Shown here piece after piece: positions 29,875 through 39,745 of a DNA stretch of 64,000 nucleotides; the stretch's first letter is position 1; every line of letters begins with the position of its first letter. This DNA is from Rhizobium aethiopicum (GTDB taxonomy: Bacteria > Pseudomonadota > Alphaproteobacteria > Rhizobiales > Rhizobiaceae). The notes under the pieces are model-generated. The model saw only the letters and a list, made by a program, of their open reading frames with translations, had not been told where the DNA came from and did no database searches. The stretch is from positions 1 to 64,000 of the forward strand of contig NZ_FMAJ01000008.1 in the NCBI RefSeq assembly GCF_900094625.1, written 5' to 3'. Both the position numbers and the translations under genes were made by a program.

Positions 29875-30594
29875 ATGACCAAGGCACCGATCGCGGGAAA
29901 CCGCACCGGCCGCAAGCTCGGCCAGCGTGTCAAGAACAAGAAGATGAAGGCATCCTCCCGCCAATGGCTGCAGCGCCACATCAACGATCCCTATGTCCAG
30001 CGCGCCCAGCTCGAAGGCTATCGCGCCCGCGCCGCCTTCAAGCTCTTGGAGATCGACGAGAAATACCACATCCTGCGCGGCGCCAGACGCATCATCGATT
30101 TGGGGGCGGCCCCCGGCAGTTGGTCGCAGATCGCCGCAAAAGTCACTGGCTCGACGGATGAGGATGTGCGTGTGGCCGCGATCGATTTCCTCGAAATGGC
30201 CCAGCTTCCCGGCGTCAAAATCCTGCAGCTCGATTTCCTCGATCCCAGTGCGCCGGAAAAGCTGATGGAGGCTGTCGGCGGCACGCCGGATCTCGTCATT
30301 TCCGATATGGCCGCCCCGACCACGGGCCACCACCGCACCGACCATCTGCGCACCATGCATCTGTGCGAAGTCGCGGCTCATTTCGCCGTCGAGGTGCTGG
30401 GGGAGGGCGGACACTTCCTCACCAAGACCTTCCAGGGCGGCACCGAGCGTGATCTGCTCGCCATGCTGAAGCAGAACTTCCGCCAGGTCGTCCATGTCAA
30501 GCCAAACTCGTCGCGCGCCGAATCTGTCGAGATGTTCCTGCTGGCCAAGGGCTTCAAGGGGCGCAACAGGGAAGGCGAAGAACAGGACGCTTGA
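29875..30594 (+). CDS. rlmE: 23S rRNA (uridine-2552 2'-O)-methyltransferase RlmE (FtsJ)
   Basis: A 239-residue methyltransferase that modifies U2552 in the A-loop of 23S rRNA during large-subunit assembly. Family features are 'SSRQWLQRHINDPYVQRAQL', 'GYRARAAFKLLEIDEKY', the SAM motif 'IIDLGAAPGSWSQIA', 'LVISDMAAPTTGHHRTDHLR' with the catalytic aspartate, and 'FLTKTFQGG' with the catalytic lysine. The N-terminal basic extension is normal for alphaproteobacteria. The ATG at 29875 is preferred to a longer in-frame start that lies inside ppx. Confidence 0.95.
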   Translation: MTKAPIAGNRTGRKLGQRVKNKKMKASSRQWLQRHINDPYVQRAQLEGYRARAAFKLLEIDEKYHILRGARRIIDLGAAPGSWSQIAAKVTGSTDEDVRVAAIDFLEMAQLPGVKILQLDFLDPSAPEKLMEAVGGTPDLVISDMAAPTTGHHRTDHLRTMHLCEVAAHFAVEVLGEGGHFLTKTFQGGTERDLLAMLKQNFRQVVHVKPNSSRAESVEMFLLAKGFKGRNREGEEQDA

Positions 30595-30625
30595 TCGTCG
30601 CGTCGGTTCTGATGAAGAAAGCGGC

Positions 30626-32047
30626 CTATTTCACGGCCGGCTGCTCGGTTTCAATCGGTCCCGCCGGGCGCCTTGAGCGGTGCCCGGAAAGGAGCGCGCC
30701 GGCATCGCGGTCCATCCGGATGAAGGGGATGGTCGCAATGACGGTCAGTCCGGCGATAATGTAGAAGGCGAGATGGAAATCGGCGACTTGCAGGGCCTCG
30801 CCACGGATATAGATCGAGGTTTCCAATATTGCGGCCGCCACCGCGACGCCAAGCGCCAGGCTGATCTGCTGCATCACCGAGCTCATCGATGTCGCTTGGC
30901 TCGCTTCCGCATCATCGATATCGGCAAAGGCAAGCGCATTGACGCCGGTGAACATGAAGGAGCGGGAGAAACCGCCGAGAAGCAGCACGCCAATGATGAC
31001 GAGGTGCGGCGTTGCCGGCGTGAAGAAGCCGGTGATGACGGTCACCACAGTCGTCACCATGGCGGCGCCGATCAGCGTCGTGCGGAAGCCGGTGGCTGCG
31101 AAAACGCGCTTGGCCATGAACTTCGTGGTGATTGCCCCGATCGCCCCGGCAAAGGTGATCAGGCCGGATTGGAACGGTGTCAGCCCGAAGCCGAGCTGCA
31201 GCATCAGCGGCGTGAGGAACGGCATGGCGCCGACGCAGATTCGAAAGAGGTTGCCTCCTGTCGTCGAGGCCCGGAAGGTCGGATTCTTGAACAGGTTGAG
31301 GTTAAGGATCGGCGCCGGGTGGCGCTTTGCATGGCTGACGTAGAGGACGCCGCAGGCAAGGCCGATCACGGTCGCGGTGATGCCGATGATCGGGGGCAGG
31401 GCGGGGAGGCTAACAACCGACAGGCCGAAGACGACGCCTGCGGCCGAGAGCGAGGTCAGTACGAAGCCGGTGAAATCGAGCTTCGGCGGCGCCATGGCTT
31501 CTACCTCCGGCAGGAAGATCGTCGCCAGCCAGATGCCGATGATGCCGACCGGCACGTTGATCAGAAAAATCCAGTGCCAGCTGAAATAGGTTGTGATGAA
31601 GCCGCCGAGCGGCGGACCGGTGAGCGGGCCGACGAGAGCGGGAATGGTGAGCAGCGCCATGGCGGAAACGAGGTCGCTGCGCTGCGTCGTGCGCACCAGG
31701 ACGAGACGGCCGACCGGCGTCATCATCGCGCCGCCCATGCCTTGCAGGAAGCGGGCAAATACGAATTCGACGAGATTGGAAGACGCGGCGCAGAAGATCG
31801 AGCCGATGACGAAGACCAAGATGGCGAGGCGGAATATCTTCTTGGCGCCGAACCTGTCGGCCATCCAGCCGCTGACCGGAATGAACATCGCCAGAGCCAC
31901 CATGTAGGAGGTCAGCGCCAGCTTCAGCGTGATCGGCCCGACATTGAGATCCCTGGCGATTGCCGGCAGCGCCGTCGAAATCACAGTCGAATCCATCTGC
32001 TCCATGAAGAGAGCGACAGCAAGGATCAGCGGGACGATGCGGTTCAT
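30626..32047 (-). CDS. MFS drug efflux transporter (DHA2 type)
   Basis: A 473-residue integral membrane protein of the major facilitator superfamily, with about 14 hydrophobic segments. Motifs: 'LFMEQMDSTVISTALPAIAR' (motif D1 of drug:H+ antiporters), 'GWMADRFGAKKIFR' (motif A) and 'LTGPPLGGFITTYFSWHWIF' (motif C). It probably exports toxic compounds using the proton gradient; the substrate is unknown. It is convergent with rlmE, 31 bp away, and no regulator gene is adjacent. Confidence 0.88.
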   Translation of the reverse strand: MNRIVPLILAVALFMEQMDSTVISTALPAIARDLNVGPITLKLALTSYMVALAMFIPVSGWMADRFGAKKIFRLAILVFVIGSIFCAASSNLVEFVFARFLQGMGGAMMTPVGRLVLVRTTQRSDLVSAMALLTIPALVGPLTGPPLGGFITTYFSWHWIFLINVPVGIIGIWLATIFLPEVEAMAPPKLDFTGFVLTSLSAAGVVFGLSVVSLPALPPIIGITATVIGLACGVLYVSHAKRHPAPILNLNLFKNPTFRASTTGGNLFRICVGAMPFLTPLMLQLGFGLTPFQSGLITFAGAIGAITTKFMAKRVFAATGFRTTLIGAAMVTTVVTVITGFFTPATPHLVIIGVLLLGGFSRSFMFTGVNALAFADIDDAEASQATSMSSVMQQISLALGVAVAAAILETSIYIRGEALQVADFHLAFYIIAGLTVIATIPFIRMDRDAGALLSGHRSRRPAGPIETEQPAVK

Positions 32048-32292
32048 AGGCGGGAGCCTTGATAGGCTGCGGATTGGAGCAGGAAAGGCATTTGCTGTGT
32101 AGACCCACTTGCCGAGCCTGCCAATCCTGCAATCCGCTTCGGTGGCACGTTTGGTTCACGTCTGCGTGAGATGGCTTGCCCGACATCCTTCCATATCAAG
32201 ATTGACATATGTTTGCTTCGCCCGGGTACGAAACCGGGCGATTTGTCGTCGGGGCAGTGCGGCCGAGATGCCGCGCATCAAAGGGAGTGGAT

Positions 32293-33285
32293 ATGGCAAT
32301 TTCAACGCGAATGAAGCGGCGCACGCTTTTTGCCGCAGGCCTCGGGCTCTTGGCGGCGCCGATGATTTTAAGAGAGAAGGCCGAAGCGGCCGCGACTGGA
32401 GAAAGCAGGAATATGAATGCAACGCCTTTGCCCGAAATCAATCAATTCAAGCTTGGTTCCTTTAAGTTCAGCGTCGTGCGTGACGGCACCAACGTCTCCG
32501 AAAAGCCCAATGAGACCTTCGGCACCAATCAGGATCCCGAAACCGTCAAGGCACTGCTGACCGCAAACTTCCTGCCGGCAGATAAGTTTCTCAACGGATA
32601 TTCGCCTGCTCTCATCGATACCGGCTCGGATGTCATTCTCGTCGATACCGGCTTCGGTGCGGCCGGGCGGGCACGCGGTGCCGGCCAGCTTGCCGAAGGC
32701 CTGAAGGCTGCAGGATATTCAGCCGATGACGTCACGCTCGTGGCGCTCACCCATCTGCACGGCGATCATATCGGTGGGCTGATGGAAAGTGGCGTTCCTG
32801 CCTTCAAGAATGCTCGCTATGTCATCGGCCAGGCCGAATATGATTTCTGGTCGAACAAGGCGCGTGAAGGAACGCCCGCCGAAGGCGGCCACAAGGCGGT
32901 GCTCGCAAATGTGACGCCGCTCGTCGAAAAAGCCACCTTCATCAAGGACGGTGACAGCGTCGCACCCGGCATGACGGCGATGCTGGCCGCTGGCCACAGC
33001 CCGGGGCATATGGTGTTTCACGTCGAATCCGAGGGCAAGCGCCTTGTGCTGACCGGCGACACGGCCAACCACTACATCCTGTCGCTGCTGCGCCCGGATT
33101 GGGAAGTCCGTTTCGATATGGACAAGGCGCAGGCGGCAGCCAGCCGCCGCAAGGTGTTCGACATGATCGCGACCGACAAGACCGCCTTTCTCGGCTACCA
33201 CATGCCGTTCCCGGCGGTCGGCTTTGCCGAGAAGCAGGATGGCGGCTATCGCTTCGTTCCGAAGACTTATCAGTTCGACATCTGA
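32293..33285 (+). CDS. Exported MBL-fold metallohydrolase
   Basis: A 330-residue metallo-β-lactamase-fold protein. It starts with a twin-arginine-like signal ('MKRRTLFAAGLGLLAAPMIL'), so it is probably periplasmic. The metal-binding motif is 'ALTHLHGDHIGGLMESG', with later ligands in 'AAGHSPGHMVFHV' and 'LTGDTANHYI'. Substrates of such enzymes range from lactones to sulfate esters; none can be named here. ATG 32293 has AAGGGAG upstream. It is divergent from the MFS gene across ~245 bp. Confidence 0.85.
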   Translation: MAISTRMKRRTLFAAGLGLLAAPMILREKAEAAATGESRNMNATPLPEINQFKLGSFKFSVVRDGTNVSEKPNETFGTNQDPETVKALLTANFLPADKFLNGYSPALIDTGSDVILVDTGFGAAGRARGAGQLAEGLKAAGYSADDVTLVALTHLHGDHIGGLMESGVPAFKNARYVIGQAEYDFWSNKAREGTPAEGGHKAVLANVTPLVEKATFIKDGDSVAPGMTAMLAAGHSPGHMVFHVESEGKRLVLTGDTANHYILSLLRPDWEVRFDMDKAQAAASRRKVFDMIATDKTAFLGYHMPFPAVGFAEKQDGGYRFVPKTYQFDI

Positions 33286-33289
33286 TCCG

Positions 33290-33325
33290 GAGCGGTTCAG
33301 CTCTTCGCCGGAGCCGGAACCGCTC
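33290..33325 (+). other. Inverted repeat directly after the MBL gene
   Basis: GAGCGGTTC (33290-33298) and GAACCGCTC (33317-33325) form a perfect 9-bp stem, with a shorter inner stem (GCTC...GAGC). It starts five bases after the stop. There is no T-run, so it may protect the 3' end of the mRNA rather than terminate by itself. Confidence 0.45.
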
Positions 33326-33407
33326 GATCCCCTGTTTGACGCAATTTCAGGCAAACCTGCCCCGCACTTTGCCTGGGAGTTGCTCACCGTGCATGGCACC
33401 CATGACG

Positions 33408-33433
33408 AGCCCCGCCGATTTGCCGGGCTTTTT
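33408..33433 (+). terminator. Weak intrinsic terminator candidate before guaB
   Basis: AGCCC (33408-33412) pairs with GGGCT (33425-33429), followed directly by a T-run. The stem is only five base pairs with a 12-base loop, so the call is tentative. Confidence 0.35.
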
Positions 33434-33560
33434 GCTATTTCCTTCCTGTCATAGACGTGTTACCAGCCCTCGCCAACTTCCAAGCAACTCATGCACACCG
33501 CCGGGGCGGACGATTCGTTTCCGGGCCGGGCTGCATTTTCTTAACTGAAGGAATTTGGCG

Positions 33561-35045
33561 ATGGCTCGCATCATTGAAACGGCAACCGGCGCGGACGCGC
33601 TTACCTTCGACGACGTGCTGCTGCAGCCCGGCCACTCCGAGGTCATGCCCGGGCAGACGAATATCTCGACCCGCATCGCCCGCGATTTCGATCTCAACAT
33701 CCCGATTCTCTCTTCGGCCATGGATACCGTCACCGAAAGCCGGCTGGCGATCGCCATGGCGCAGGCCGGCGGCCTCGGCGTCATCCATCGCAACCTGACG
33801 CCGGTCGAGCAGGCCGAAGAGGTTCGCCAGGTGAAGAAGTTCGAAAGCGGCATGGTCGTCAATCCCGTCACTATCGGCCCGGAGGCAAAGCTTGCCGAAG
33901 CGCTCGGGCTGATGAAATCGCACGGCATCTCCGGTATTCCGGTTGTCGAGAAGTCCGGCCGCCTCGTCGGCATCCTCACCAACCGCGACGTCCGCTTCGC
34001 CTCCGATCCGGAGCAGAAGATCCACGAGCTGATGACCAAGGACAATCTGGTCACCGTCAAGGAGAATGTCGATCAGCAAGAGGCCAAGCGCCTGCTGCAC
34101 TCGCATCGCATCGAGAAGCTGCTGGTCGTCGATACCGAAGGCCGCTGCGTCGGCCTCATCACCGTCAAGGACATCGAGAAGTCGCAGCTGAACCCGAATG
34201 CCTCCAAGGACGCGCAGGGCAGGCTTCGCGCCGCCGCCGCCATCAGCGTCGGCGATGACGGTTTCGAGCGCGCCGAACGGTTGATCGAGGCCGGCGTCGA
34301 CCTCCTGGTCGTCGACACAGCCCATGGTCATTCGCAGCGCGTCCTCGACGCCGTTGCCCGCGTCAAGAAGCTGTCCAACTCGGTCAGGATCATGGCCGGC
34401 AATGTCGCTACCTATGACGGCACCAGAGCGCTGATCGACGCCGGCGCTGATGCCGTCAAGGTCGGTATCGGCCCGGGCTCGATCTGCACGACGCGCATCG
34501 TTGCCGGCGTCGGCGTTCCCCAGCTCGCAGCCATCATGTCGGCCGTCCAGGCAGCACAGGATCAGGACGTGCCCGTCATCGCCGATGGCGGCATCAAATT
34601 CTCCGGCGATCTTGCCAAGGCGATTGCCGCCGGCGCTTCGGCCGTCATGATCGGTTCGCTGCTGGCCGGCACCGATGAGAGCCCGGGCGAGGTCTATCTC
34701 TACCAGGGCCGCTCATTCAAAGCCTATCGCGGCATGGGCTCCGTCGGCGCCATGGCCCGCGGCTCGGCCGACCGCTATTTCCAGGCGGAGGTGCGCGACA
34801 CGCTGAAGCTCGTGCCGGAGGGTATCGAGGGCCAGGTGCCCTACAAGGGACCGGTAGCGGCAGTTGTCCACCAGCTCGCCGGCGGTCTGAAGGCGGCCAT
34901 GGGTTATGTCGGCGGCAAGGATCTGAAGGATTTCCAGGAGCGCGCCACCTTCGTGCGCATCTCCGGCGCCGGTCTTCGCGAAAGCCACGCTCATGACGTG
35001 ACGATCACCCGCGAGAGCCCGAACTATCCAGGCGCCGGCCTCTGA
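33561..35045 (+). CDS. guaB: IMP dehydrogenase
   Basis: A 494-residue enzyme of guanine nucleotide synthesis that oxidises IMP to XMP with NAD+. The (β/α)8 barrel begins at 'LTFDDVLLQPGHSEVMPGQT'. Two CBS domains are inserted at ~95-210 ('GISGIPVVEKSGRLVGILTN', 'RIEKLLVVDTEGRCVGLITV'). The catalytic cysteine is Cys309 in 'GIGPGSICTTRIVAGVGVPQ', and the flap/active-site region 'YRGMGSVGAMA' follows. AAGGA precedes ATG 33561; the TTG two codons earlier is unlikely. Length and motifs are standard. Confidence 0.97.
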   Translation: MARIIETATGADALTFDDVLLQPGHSEVMPGQTNISTRIARDFDLNIPILSSAMDTVTESRLAIAMAQAGGLGVIHRNLTPVEQAEEVRQVKKFESGMVVNPVTIGPEAKLAEALGLMKSHGISGIPVVEKSGRLVGILTNRDVRFASDPEQKIHELMTKDNLVTVKENVDQQEAKRLLHSHRIEKLLVVDTEGRCVGLITVKDIEKSQLNPNASKDAQGRLRAAAAISVGDDGFERAERLIEAGVDLLVVDTAHGHSQRVLDAVARVKKLSNSVRIMAGNVATYDGTRALIDAGADAVKVGIGPGSICTTRIVAGVGVPQLAAIMSAVQAAQDQDVPVIADGGIKFSGDLAKAIAAGASAVMIGSLLAGTDESPGEVYLYQGRSFKAYRGMGSVGAMARGSADRYFQAEVRDTLKLVPEGIEGQVPYKGPVAAVVHQLAGGLKAAMGYVGGKDLKDFQERATFVRISGAGLRESHAHDVTITRESPNYPGAGL

Positions 35046-35047
35046 CC

Positions 35048-35599
35048 ATGAAGGCGGGCAGCGCAATTCCGCTCTGGAGCGTCGCGCTGCTCGCTGCCCT
35101 CTGCCTTGCCGTGCTCGCCTGGACGACCTTCGGTTTCGTCGTGCCCTTCAAGCACGAAACCGGGCAAGCGGTGCTCGACACCTATTTCGCCGGTTACGAC
35201 GAATCGGCCGTCTTCCACATGCAGAAGCTGCTCGACGAGAATGAGACGGCGGCAAGGCTGCTCAGCGCCATGTATTTCGGGCCGGAGCTGATCTTTCCGG
35301 CATTGCTGACGGCGCTGCTGTTCCTGGTCTTTCTCAAGCTTGGTCCTGTCGGCTCGTGGTTCGGCCGGTCGCTTCATCCGCTCGCCGCCAAAGCGATCTA
35401 TCTGCTGCCCTTCATCTACGGCATCTCCGACTATGGCGAGAACATTTCAAGCCTGATCGCCTTCGGCAACGGCGCGTCTGCAGGTCTTGCCACGCACCTG
35501 CTGCCGTGGATGACGCGACTGAAATTCGCAAGTCTTGCAATCTGCTTCATCGTCGCCGCCCGGCTTGCCATTGCCCGCCGGCTCTCGCCGGGCGACTGA
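35048..35599 (+). CDS. Hypothetical membrane protein after guaB
   Basis: A 183-residue protein with about four transmembrane helices (around residues 9-30, 77-97, 112-125 and 158-176) and a periplasmic-looking loop with 'HETGQAVLDTYFAGYDESAV'. It starts two bases after the guaB stop and is therefore almost certainly co-transcribed. I do not recognise a named family. A role connected to guaB is not implied by the sequence. Confidence 0.75.
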   Translation: MKAGSAIPLWSVALLAALCLAVLAWTTFGFVVPFKHETGQAVLDTYFAGYDESAVFHMQKLLDENETAARLLSAMYFGPELIFPALLTALLFLVFLKLGPVGSWFGRSLHPLAAKAIYLLPFIYGISDYGENISSLIAFGNGASAGLATHLLPWMTRLKFASLAICFIVAARLAIARRLSPGD

Positions 35600-35705
35600 G
35601 GCACCTGCACCGTCGATCCCTGCGATTTAAGGCCGCGTAGTATCCGGTTCCGCGTTCGGCTATTGCTCCAAAAGACTGCAAAAGCGGAAAGGACTGAAGG
35701 CGCAT

Positions 35706-36122
35706 ATGACCGGTTATCAAATCTTCTGGCCACTCCTTGCGCATGTGGCCCTGGTCTATGGCCTTTATGTGCTTCTGGGCATGCGTCGCGGGAGAATGGT
35801 CCGCGCCGGCAAGATCGAGAAAGCGGATTACCGCGAAAACCGTGACGAGCCTGCCGAAAGCCTGGTCGTCAAAAATTGCCTGGCCAACCAGTTCGAACTG
35901 CCTGTGCTCTTCTATGCCTGCTGCTTGCTTCTCTATGTGACCGAGGCCGATAATCTCGTCTCCGTCTGCCTCGCCTGGGTCTTCGTCGCCCTGCGTTATG
36001 CTCATGCCGCCATTCACGTCACCAGCAACGATCTCAGCTACCGCAGCCCGATCTTCGCCGCCGGTTATCTGGTGCTCGCCGCCTTGTGGGTCTGGCTCGC
36101 CGTGTGGATGGCAATCGGATAA
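35706..36122 (+). CDS. MAPEG-family membrane protein
   Basis: A 138-residue protein with four predicted helices and the MAPEG signature 'NRDEPAESLVVKNCLANQFE' followed by 'LPVLFYACCLLLYV' and 'LAWVFVALRYAHAAIHVTSN'. MAPEG proteins include microsomal glutathione transferases, and bacterial members are mostly uncharacterised. It is on the plus strand after the guaB pair, with a ~105-bp gap that could hold its own promoter. Confidence 0.85.
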   Translation: MTGYQIFWPLLAHVALVYGLYVLLGMRRGRMVRAGKIEKADYRENRDEPAESLVVKNCLANQFELPVLFYACCLLLYVTEADNLVSVCLAWVFVALRYAHAAIHVTSNDLSYRSPIFAAGYLVLAALWVWLAVWMAIG

Positions 36123-36396
36123 AGCTTTTACGCTACATTCCTTGAGGTTGGGATCCGTTCAAAGGCGAAATTAGTCGCCAATTCAAAAGGTTACTTTCCC
36201 TCCGCGCGACCTGAAAGGCGCATCGCTGGTCGTATGCGAGCAATATAGTTGCGGGCAAAATGGATGTTACCGCCAAGGTAACCCACCGTTCTTCCGGCGG
36301 ACGAAGAACAGTTTCAGGAACATGGTTACTAATATTTAAATTGATTCCTCTATTTCTGCGCGAGCGCATAGTGGTGGGGACGATTTGCGAGCGAAT

Positions 36397-39300
36397 ATGG
36401 ACGAGAAGACAGGCAGGGCGGCAATCCTTCGGATGGCCATGCTGCGACTTGCAGGATCGGCGAGCAGCGCGGCGCTGGCAGTGACGCTGGCAGCAGAGCC
36501 GGGATGGGCGCAGCAGGTAATCGGCGGCAACGATACCGAGGTTGTCGATGGGAGCGACCCAAGCGGCACTGGCCCCGGCACGCAACCGAGTCCATGGACG
36601 ATCAACAATCATCTGGCCGTAGGCGATCAAACCGGCGACGATGCAGCCCTCGTCATCCGCAATGGTGGCGTCGTCAGCAATATCACCGGCGGGCTCGGCA
36701 TCGACCTCGGCGCCAGCGGCACGGTGACGGTCACGGGAACAGGCTCGACCTGGAGCAATTCCAGCGACCTGTACATCGGTTTTGATGGCACCGGCGCGCT
36801 CAGCATCGATGATGGCGGCGCTGTCGACAACGTCAACGGCTATATCGGTTATTTCTCCGGCGCCGCCAGCGGCGGGGTGACGGTGACAGGCAGCGGCACG
36901 ATCTGGACGAATTCGCAGGAGCTCGTAATCGGCGATAGCGGCGCCGGCACTCTGATCATTTCCAATGGCGGAACAGTCAACAGCGCGTCCGGCTATATCA
37001 GCAATGATTCCAGCGCCTCCGGCGGGGTCATCGTCACGGGTGCGAACTCGCTCTGGAGCAATTCCGCCGATGTCTCGGTCGGCGAGGCGGGCGTGGGAGC
37101 GCTGACCATTTCCGACGGTGGTTCGGTCACCGCCGGTGAAGGTTATGTCGGCTTCAGTACAGATGGCATAGGCGTGGTCAGCGTGACCGGCGCGGGCGCG
37201 AACTGGATCAACTCCGGCGCGCTGTATGTCGGCATATTTGGGTCCGGCAGCGTGACCGTCGAGAATGGTGGCATGGTTTCGGCTGCCGGGGTCGTCCTTG
37301 CCGACGATTCGGGCGCGGCGGGAACTGTTGAACTTGTCGGCAGCGTCGGCGGGGGCCGCGGCGTTCTGGAAACCGGTTATGTCGACAGCGGCGCCGGTGA
37401 CGCGAACCTCGTCTTCGACGGCGGCATTCTGCGCGCAACCGGCAATGAGGCAAATTTCCTCGGCGGTTTCAGCACAGGAGAGGTAACCTTCGACGCAGGC
37501 GGTGCCTTTCTTGATACGAACGGCTTTGCCATCGGCATCGCTGCAGACCTCCAGGGCACCGGCGGCCTCACGAAGCAGGGCACTGGCACGCTGACGCTTT
37601 CCGGCACCAACAGCTATGCCGGCGTGACGACGCTCGAGGCGGGGACGCTGCTGGCAGGCAGCGCCGGCGCTTTCGTGCAGAACGGCGCCTATGCGGTCAA
37701 CGGCGGCATCCTTGATCTCGGCGGCTTCGACCTGACCATGACGCAGCTTTCCGGAAGCAGCGGCGAGATCGCGATCGGCAGCGCCGACCTCACGCTCGAT
37801 CAGGCGAGCGACAGTACCTATGGCGGCATACTCTCCGGCACCGGCGATTTCACGATGCTGGGCACCGGCACCCTGCGTCTGACCGGCAACAGTTCAGGCT
37901 TTACCGGCACGACCACGATTTCGGACGGACGCCTGATCGTCAACGGCAGCCTTGGCGGCATTCTGATGATGACCGGCGGCACGCTGGCCGGGTCGGGTCA
38001 TATCGGTGCGGTGACCGCCGGGGCGGGCGTCACCATTGCACCCGGCAACTCCATCGGAACATTGACCATCGGCGGCAATCTCACCTTCGATCCCAGTTCC
38101 ACCTATGAGGTCGAGGTGGATCCCGGCAGCACTGCCAGCGAATTGATCTCGGTCACGGGCACCGCCTTCCTCAACGGCGCCAGCGTTGCCCATGTCGGGA
38201 TGAATGGCGATTACAAGCCCTTCTCCACCTATACGATCCTGACGGCGACCGGCGGGATCAGCGGGACATTCGGCGCGGTGACGTCCAATTACGCCTTCCT
38301 GGTAGCCGGCCTCTCCTATGATCCGAACAACGTCTATCTGGAGATCGCACGCAACGATGTCAGCTTCGCCGATATGGCTGCGACGCGCAATCAGATGGCT
38401 GCGGCCCAAGCCGCCGAAAATCTCGGAACCGGCAACGATATCTACGATGCGATCGTCAGATTGCCCAGTGACGAAACAGAGGTCCAGGCGAGCTTCGACG
38501 CTCTTTCCGGTGAAATTCATGCTTCGATCAAGACGGCGCTGATCTCGCAGAGCCTCTTTGTCCGTGAGGCCGCCAACCAACGGCTGCGGTCCGCATTCGG
38601 CGATTCGGGCGTTGCGGTGGCGCCAAGACAGGCCTTCTCGCCAGGCGGCCCGGAACTGATTTACGCCAATGCCTCGGACATGCCGGTGTTCTGGAGCACG
38701 GCCTTTGGCGGCCTGAGCGAGGCGTCCACGGACGGCAATGCCGCGACGCTCCGCCACCAGACCGGCGGGTTTCTGGCCGGCGTCGACACCGCCTATGATG
38801 ACATCAGGTTCGGCCTGATGGCGGGCTTCAGCAACTCCGGGTTCGACCCGCGGCATCGCGCCTCGTCGGGGTCGAGCAACGATTATCACCTCGGCCTCTA
38901 CGCCGGCACCGAGTGGGGCAATTTCGCTTTTCGCTCCGGCCTTGCTCATAGCTGGCACGAGATTGACACCAGCCGCCGCGTCGTCATCGGAAGCTTCGAG
39001 GACAGGCTGGAAGCGGGCTACGGAGCAGGGACGCTGCAGGCCTTCGCGGAACTGGGCTACCGGTTCGATACGGCGGCAGCCTCTTTCGAGCCCTTCGTCA
39101 ATCTCGCCCATGTGGGCGTTCGCACGGCAGGGTTCACCGAAGAGGGCGGGGCGGCGGCACTCCACAGCGCCGGCCGCACGACCGATACGACCGATACGAC
39201 CATGACCACGCTTGGTCTGCATGTCGAGATGGATATCGGCCAGGGAGGGGTGGGCGCCACCCTGCGTGGCATGGCAGGCTGGCGCCATGCCGCCGGCGAC

Positions 39301-39507
39301 ATCGTTCCGTTGTCGCATATGGCTTTTGCAGGAGGCGACAGGTTTACCGTCGCCGGCGTACCGCTGGCGGCCGACGCCTTCGTCCTCGATGCCGGACTTG
39401 ATTTCGACTTCAGCGCAAGCTCCAGCCTCGGCATCGCCTATTCCGGCCAGGTCGCGGAGGATGCGCAGCAGCATGGCGTCAAAACGACGCTGTCGGTGAA
39501 GTTCTAA
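36397..39507 (+). CDS. Autotransporter (type V secreted) outer membrane protein
   Basis: A 1036-residue protein. Residues 1-~40 are a signal sequence with a polar extension ('MLRLAGSASSAALAVTLAAE' then PGWAQ). The passenger (~45-330) is made of β-helix repeats of the type 'GGVTVTGSGTIWTNSQELVI' / 'ALTISDGGSVTAGEGYVGFS', about 48-50 residues each. Autotransporter-associated β-strand repeats follow ('GGLTKQGTGTLTLSGTNSYA'). The last ~270 residues are a β-barrel ending in a hydrophobic 'TTLSVKF' typical of the outer-membrane C-terminal signal. It likely displays or releases an adhesin-like passenger. The TTG four codons upstream is less likely than ATG 36397. Confidence 0.9.
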   Translation: MDEKTGRAAILRMAMLRLAGSASSAALAVTLAAEPGWAQQVIGGNDTEVVDGSDPSGTGPGTQPSPWTINNHLAVGDQTGDDAALVIRNGGVVSNITGGLGIDLGASGTVTVTGTGSTWSNSSDLYIGFDGTGALSIDDGGAVDNVNGYIGYFSGAASGGVTVTGSGTIWTNSQELVIGDSGAGTLIISNGGTVNSASGYISNDSSASGGVIVTGANSLWSNSADVSVGEAGVGALTISDGGSVTAGEGYVGFSTDGIGVVSVTGAGANWINSGALYVGIFGSGSVTVENGGMVSAAGVVLADDSGAAGTVELVGSVGGGRGVLETGYVDSGAGDANLVFDGGILRATGNEANFLGGFSTGEVTFDAGGAFLDTNGFAIGIAADLQGTGGLTKQGTGTLTLSGTNSYAGVTTLEAGTLLAGSAGAFVQNGAYAVNGGILDLGGFDLTMTQLSGSSGEIAIGSADLTLDQASDSTYGGILSGTGDFTMLGTGTLRLTGNSSGFTGTTTISDGRLIVNGSLGGILMMTGGTLAGSGHIGAVTAGAGVTIAPGNSIGTLTIGGNLTFDPSSTYEVEVDPGSTASELISVTGTAFLNGASVAHVGMNGDYKPFSTYTILTATGGISGTFGAVTSNYAFLVAGLSYDPNNVYLEIARNDVSFADMAATRNQMAAAQAAENLGTGNDIYDAIVRLPSDETEVQASFDALSGEIHASIKTALISQSLFVREAANQRLRSAFGDSGVAVAPRQAFSPGGPELIYANASDMPVFWSTAFGGLSEASTDGNAATLRHQTGGFLAGVDTAYDDIRFGLMAGFSNSGFDPRHRASSGSSNDYHLGLYAGTEWGNFAFRSGLAHSWHEIDTSRRVVIGSFEDRLEAGYGAGTLQAFAELGYRFDTAAASFEPFVNLAHVGVRTAGFTEEGGAAALHSAGRTTDTTDTTMTTLGLHVEMDIGQGGVGATLRGMAGWRHAAGDIVPLSHMAFAGGDRFTVAGVPLAADAFVLDAGLDFDFSASSSLGIAYSGQVAEDAQQHGVKTTLSVKF

Positions 39508-39745
39508 ATCGTCTCACCGAAGGACGGCGACATTGCTCTTCGGACCGGCCGAATTCCGCAACCATTCAAGGCTGTCGGATGCGTCTGCAACTCAGCGGCG
39601 CGCGCTACAAGCCTGATTTCATACGGCTTTGCCGGTCGTTAAAATGCGAGCTTTTCCATTTACCGCTGATGAAGGCCTGCATGTCATATCCGCTTGATGC
39701 GCTGGTGGCAGAAGATCGCCGCGAAACAATAAGAATGGGAACGAC

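Noticed and set aside
30680..32062. A 460-codon plus-strand frame opposite the MFS gene.
   Set aside because: It is the mirror of a GC-rich membrane-protein gene: very rich in Asp, Gly, Arg and Glu with no fold-like pattern. The minus-strand MFS protein explains the DNA.
36700..37400. Repeated units that might be taken for a tandem DNA repeat or CRISPR.
   Set aside because: The repetition is at protein level (β-helix turns of the autotransporter) with variable DNA; there are no constant repeats with unique spacers.
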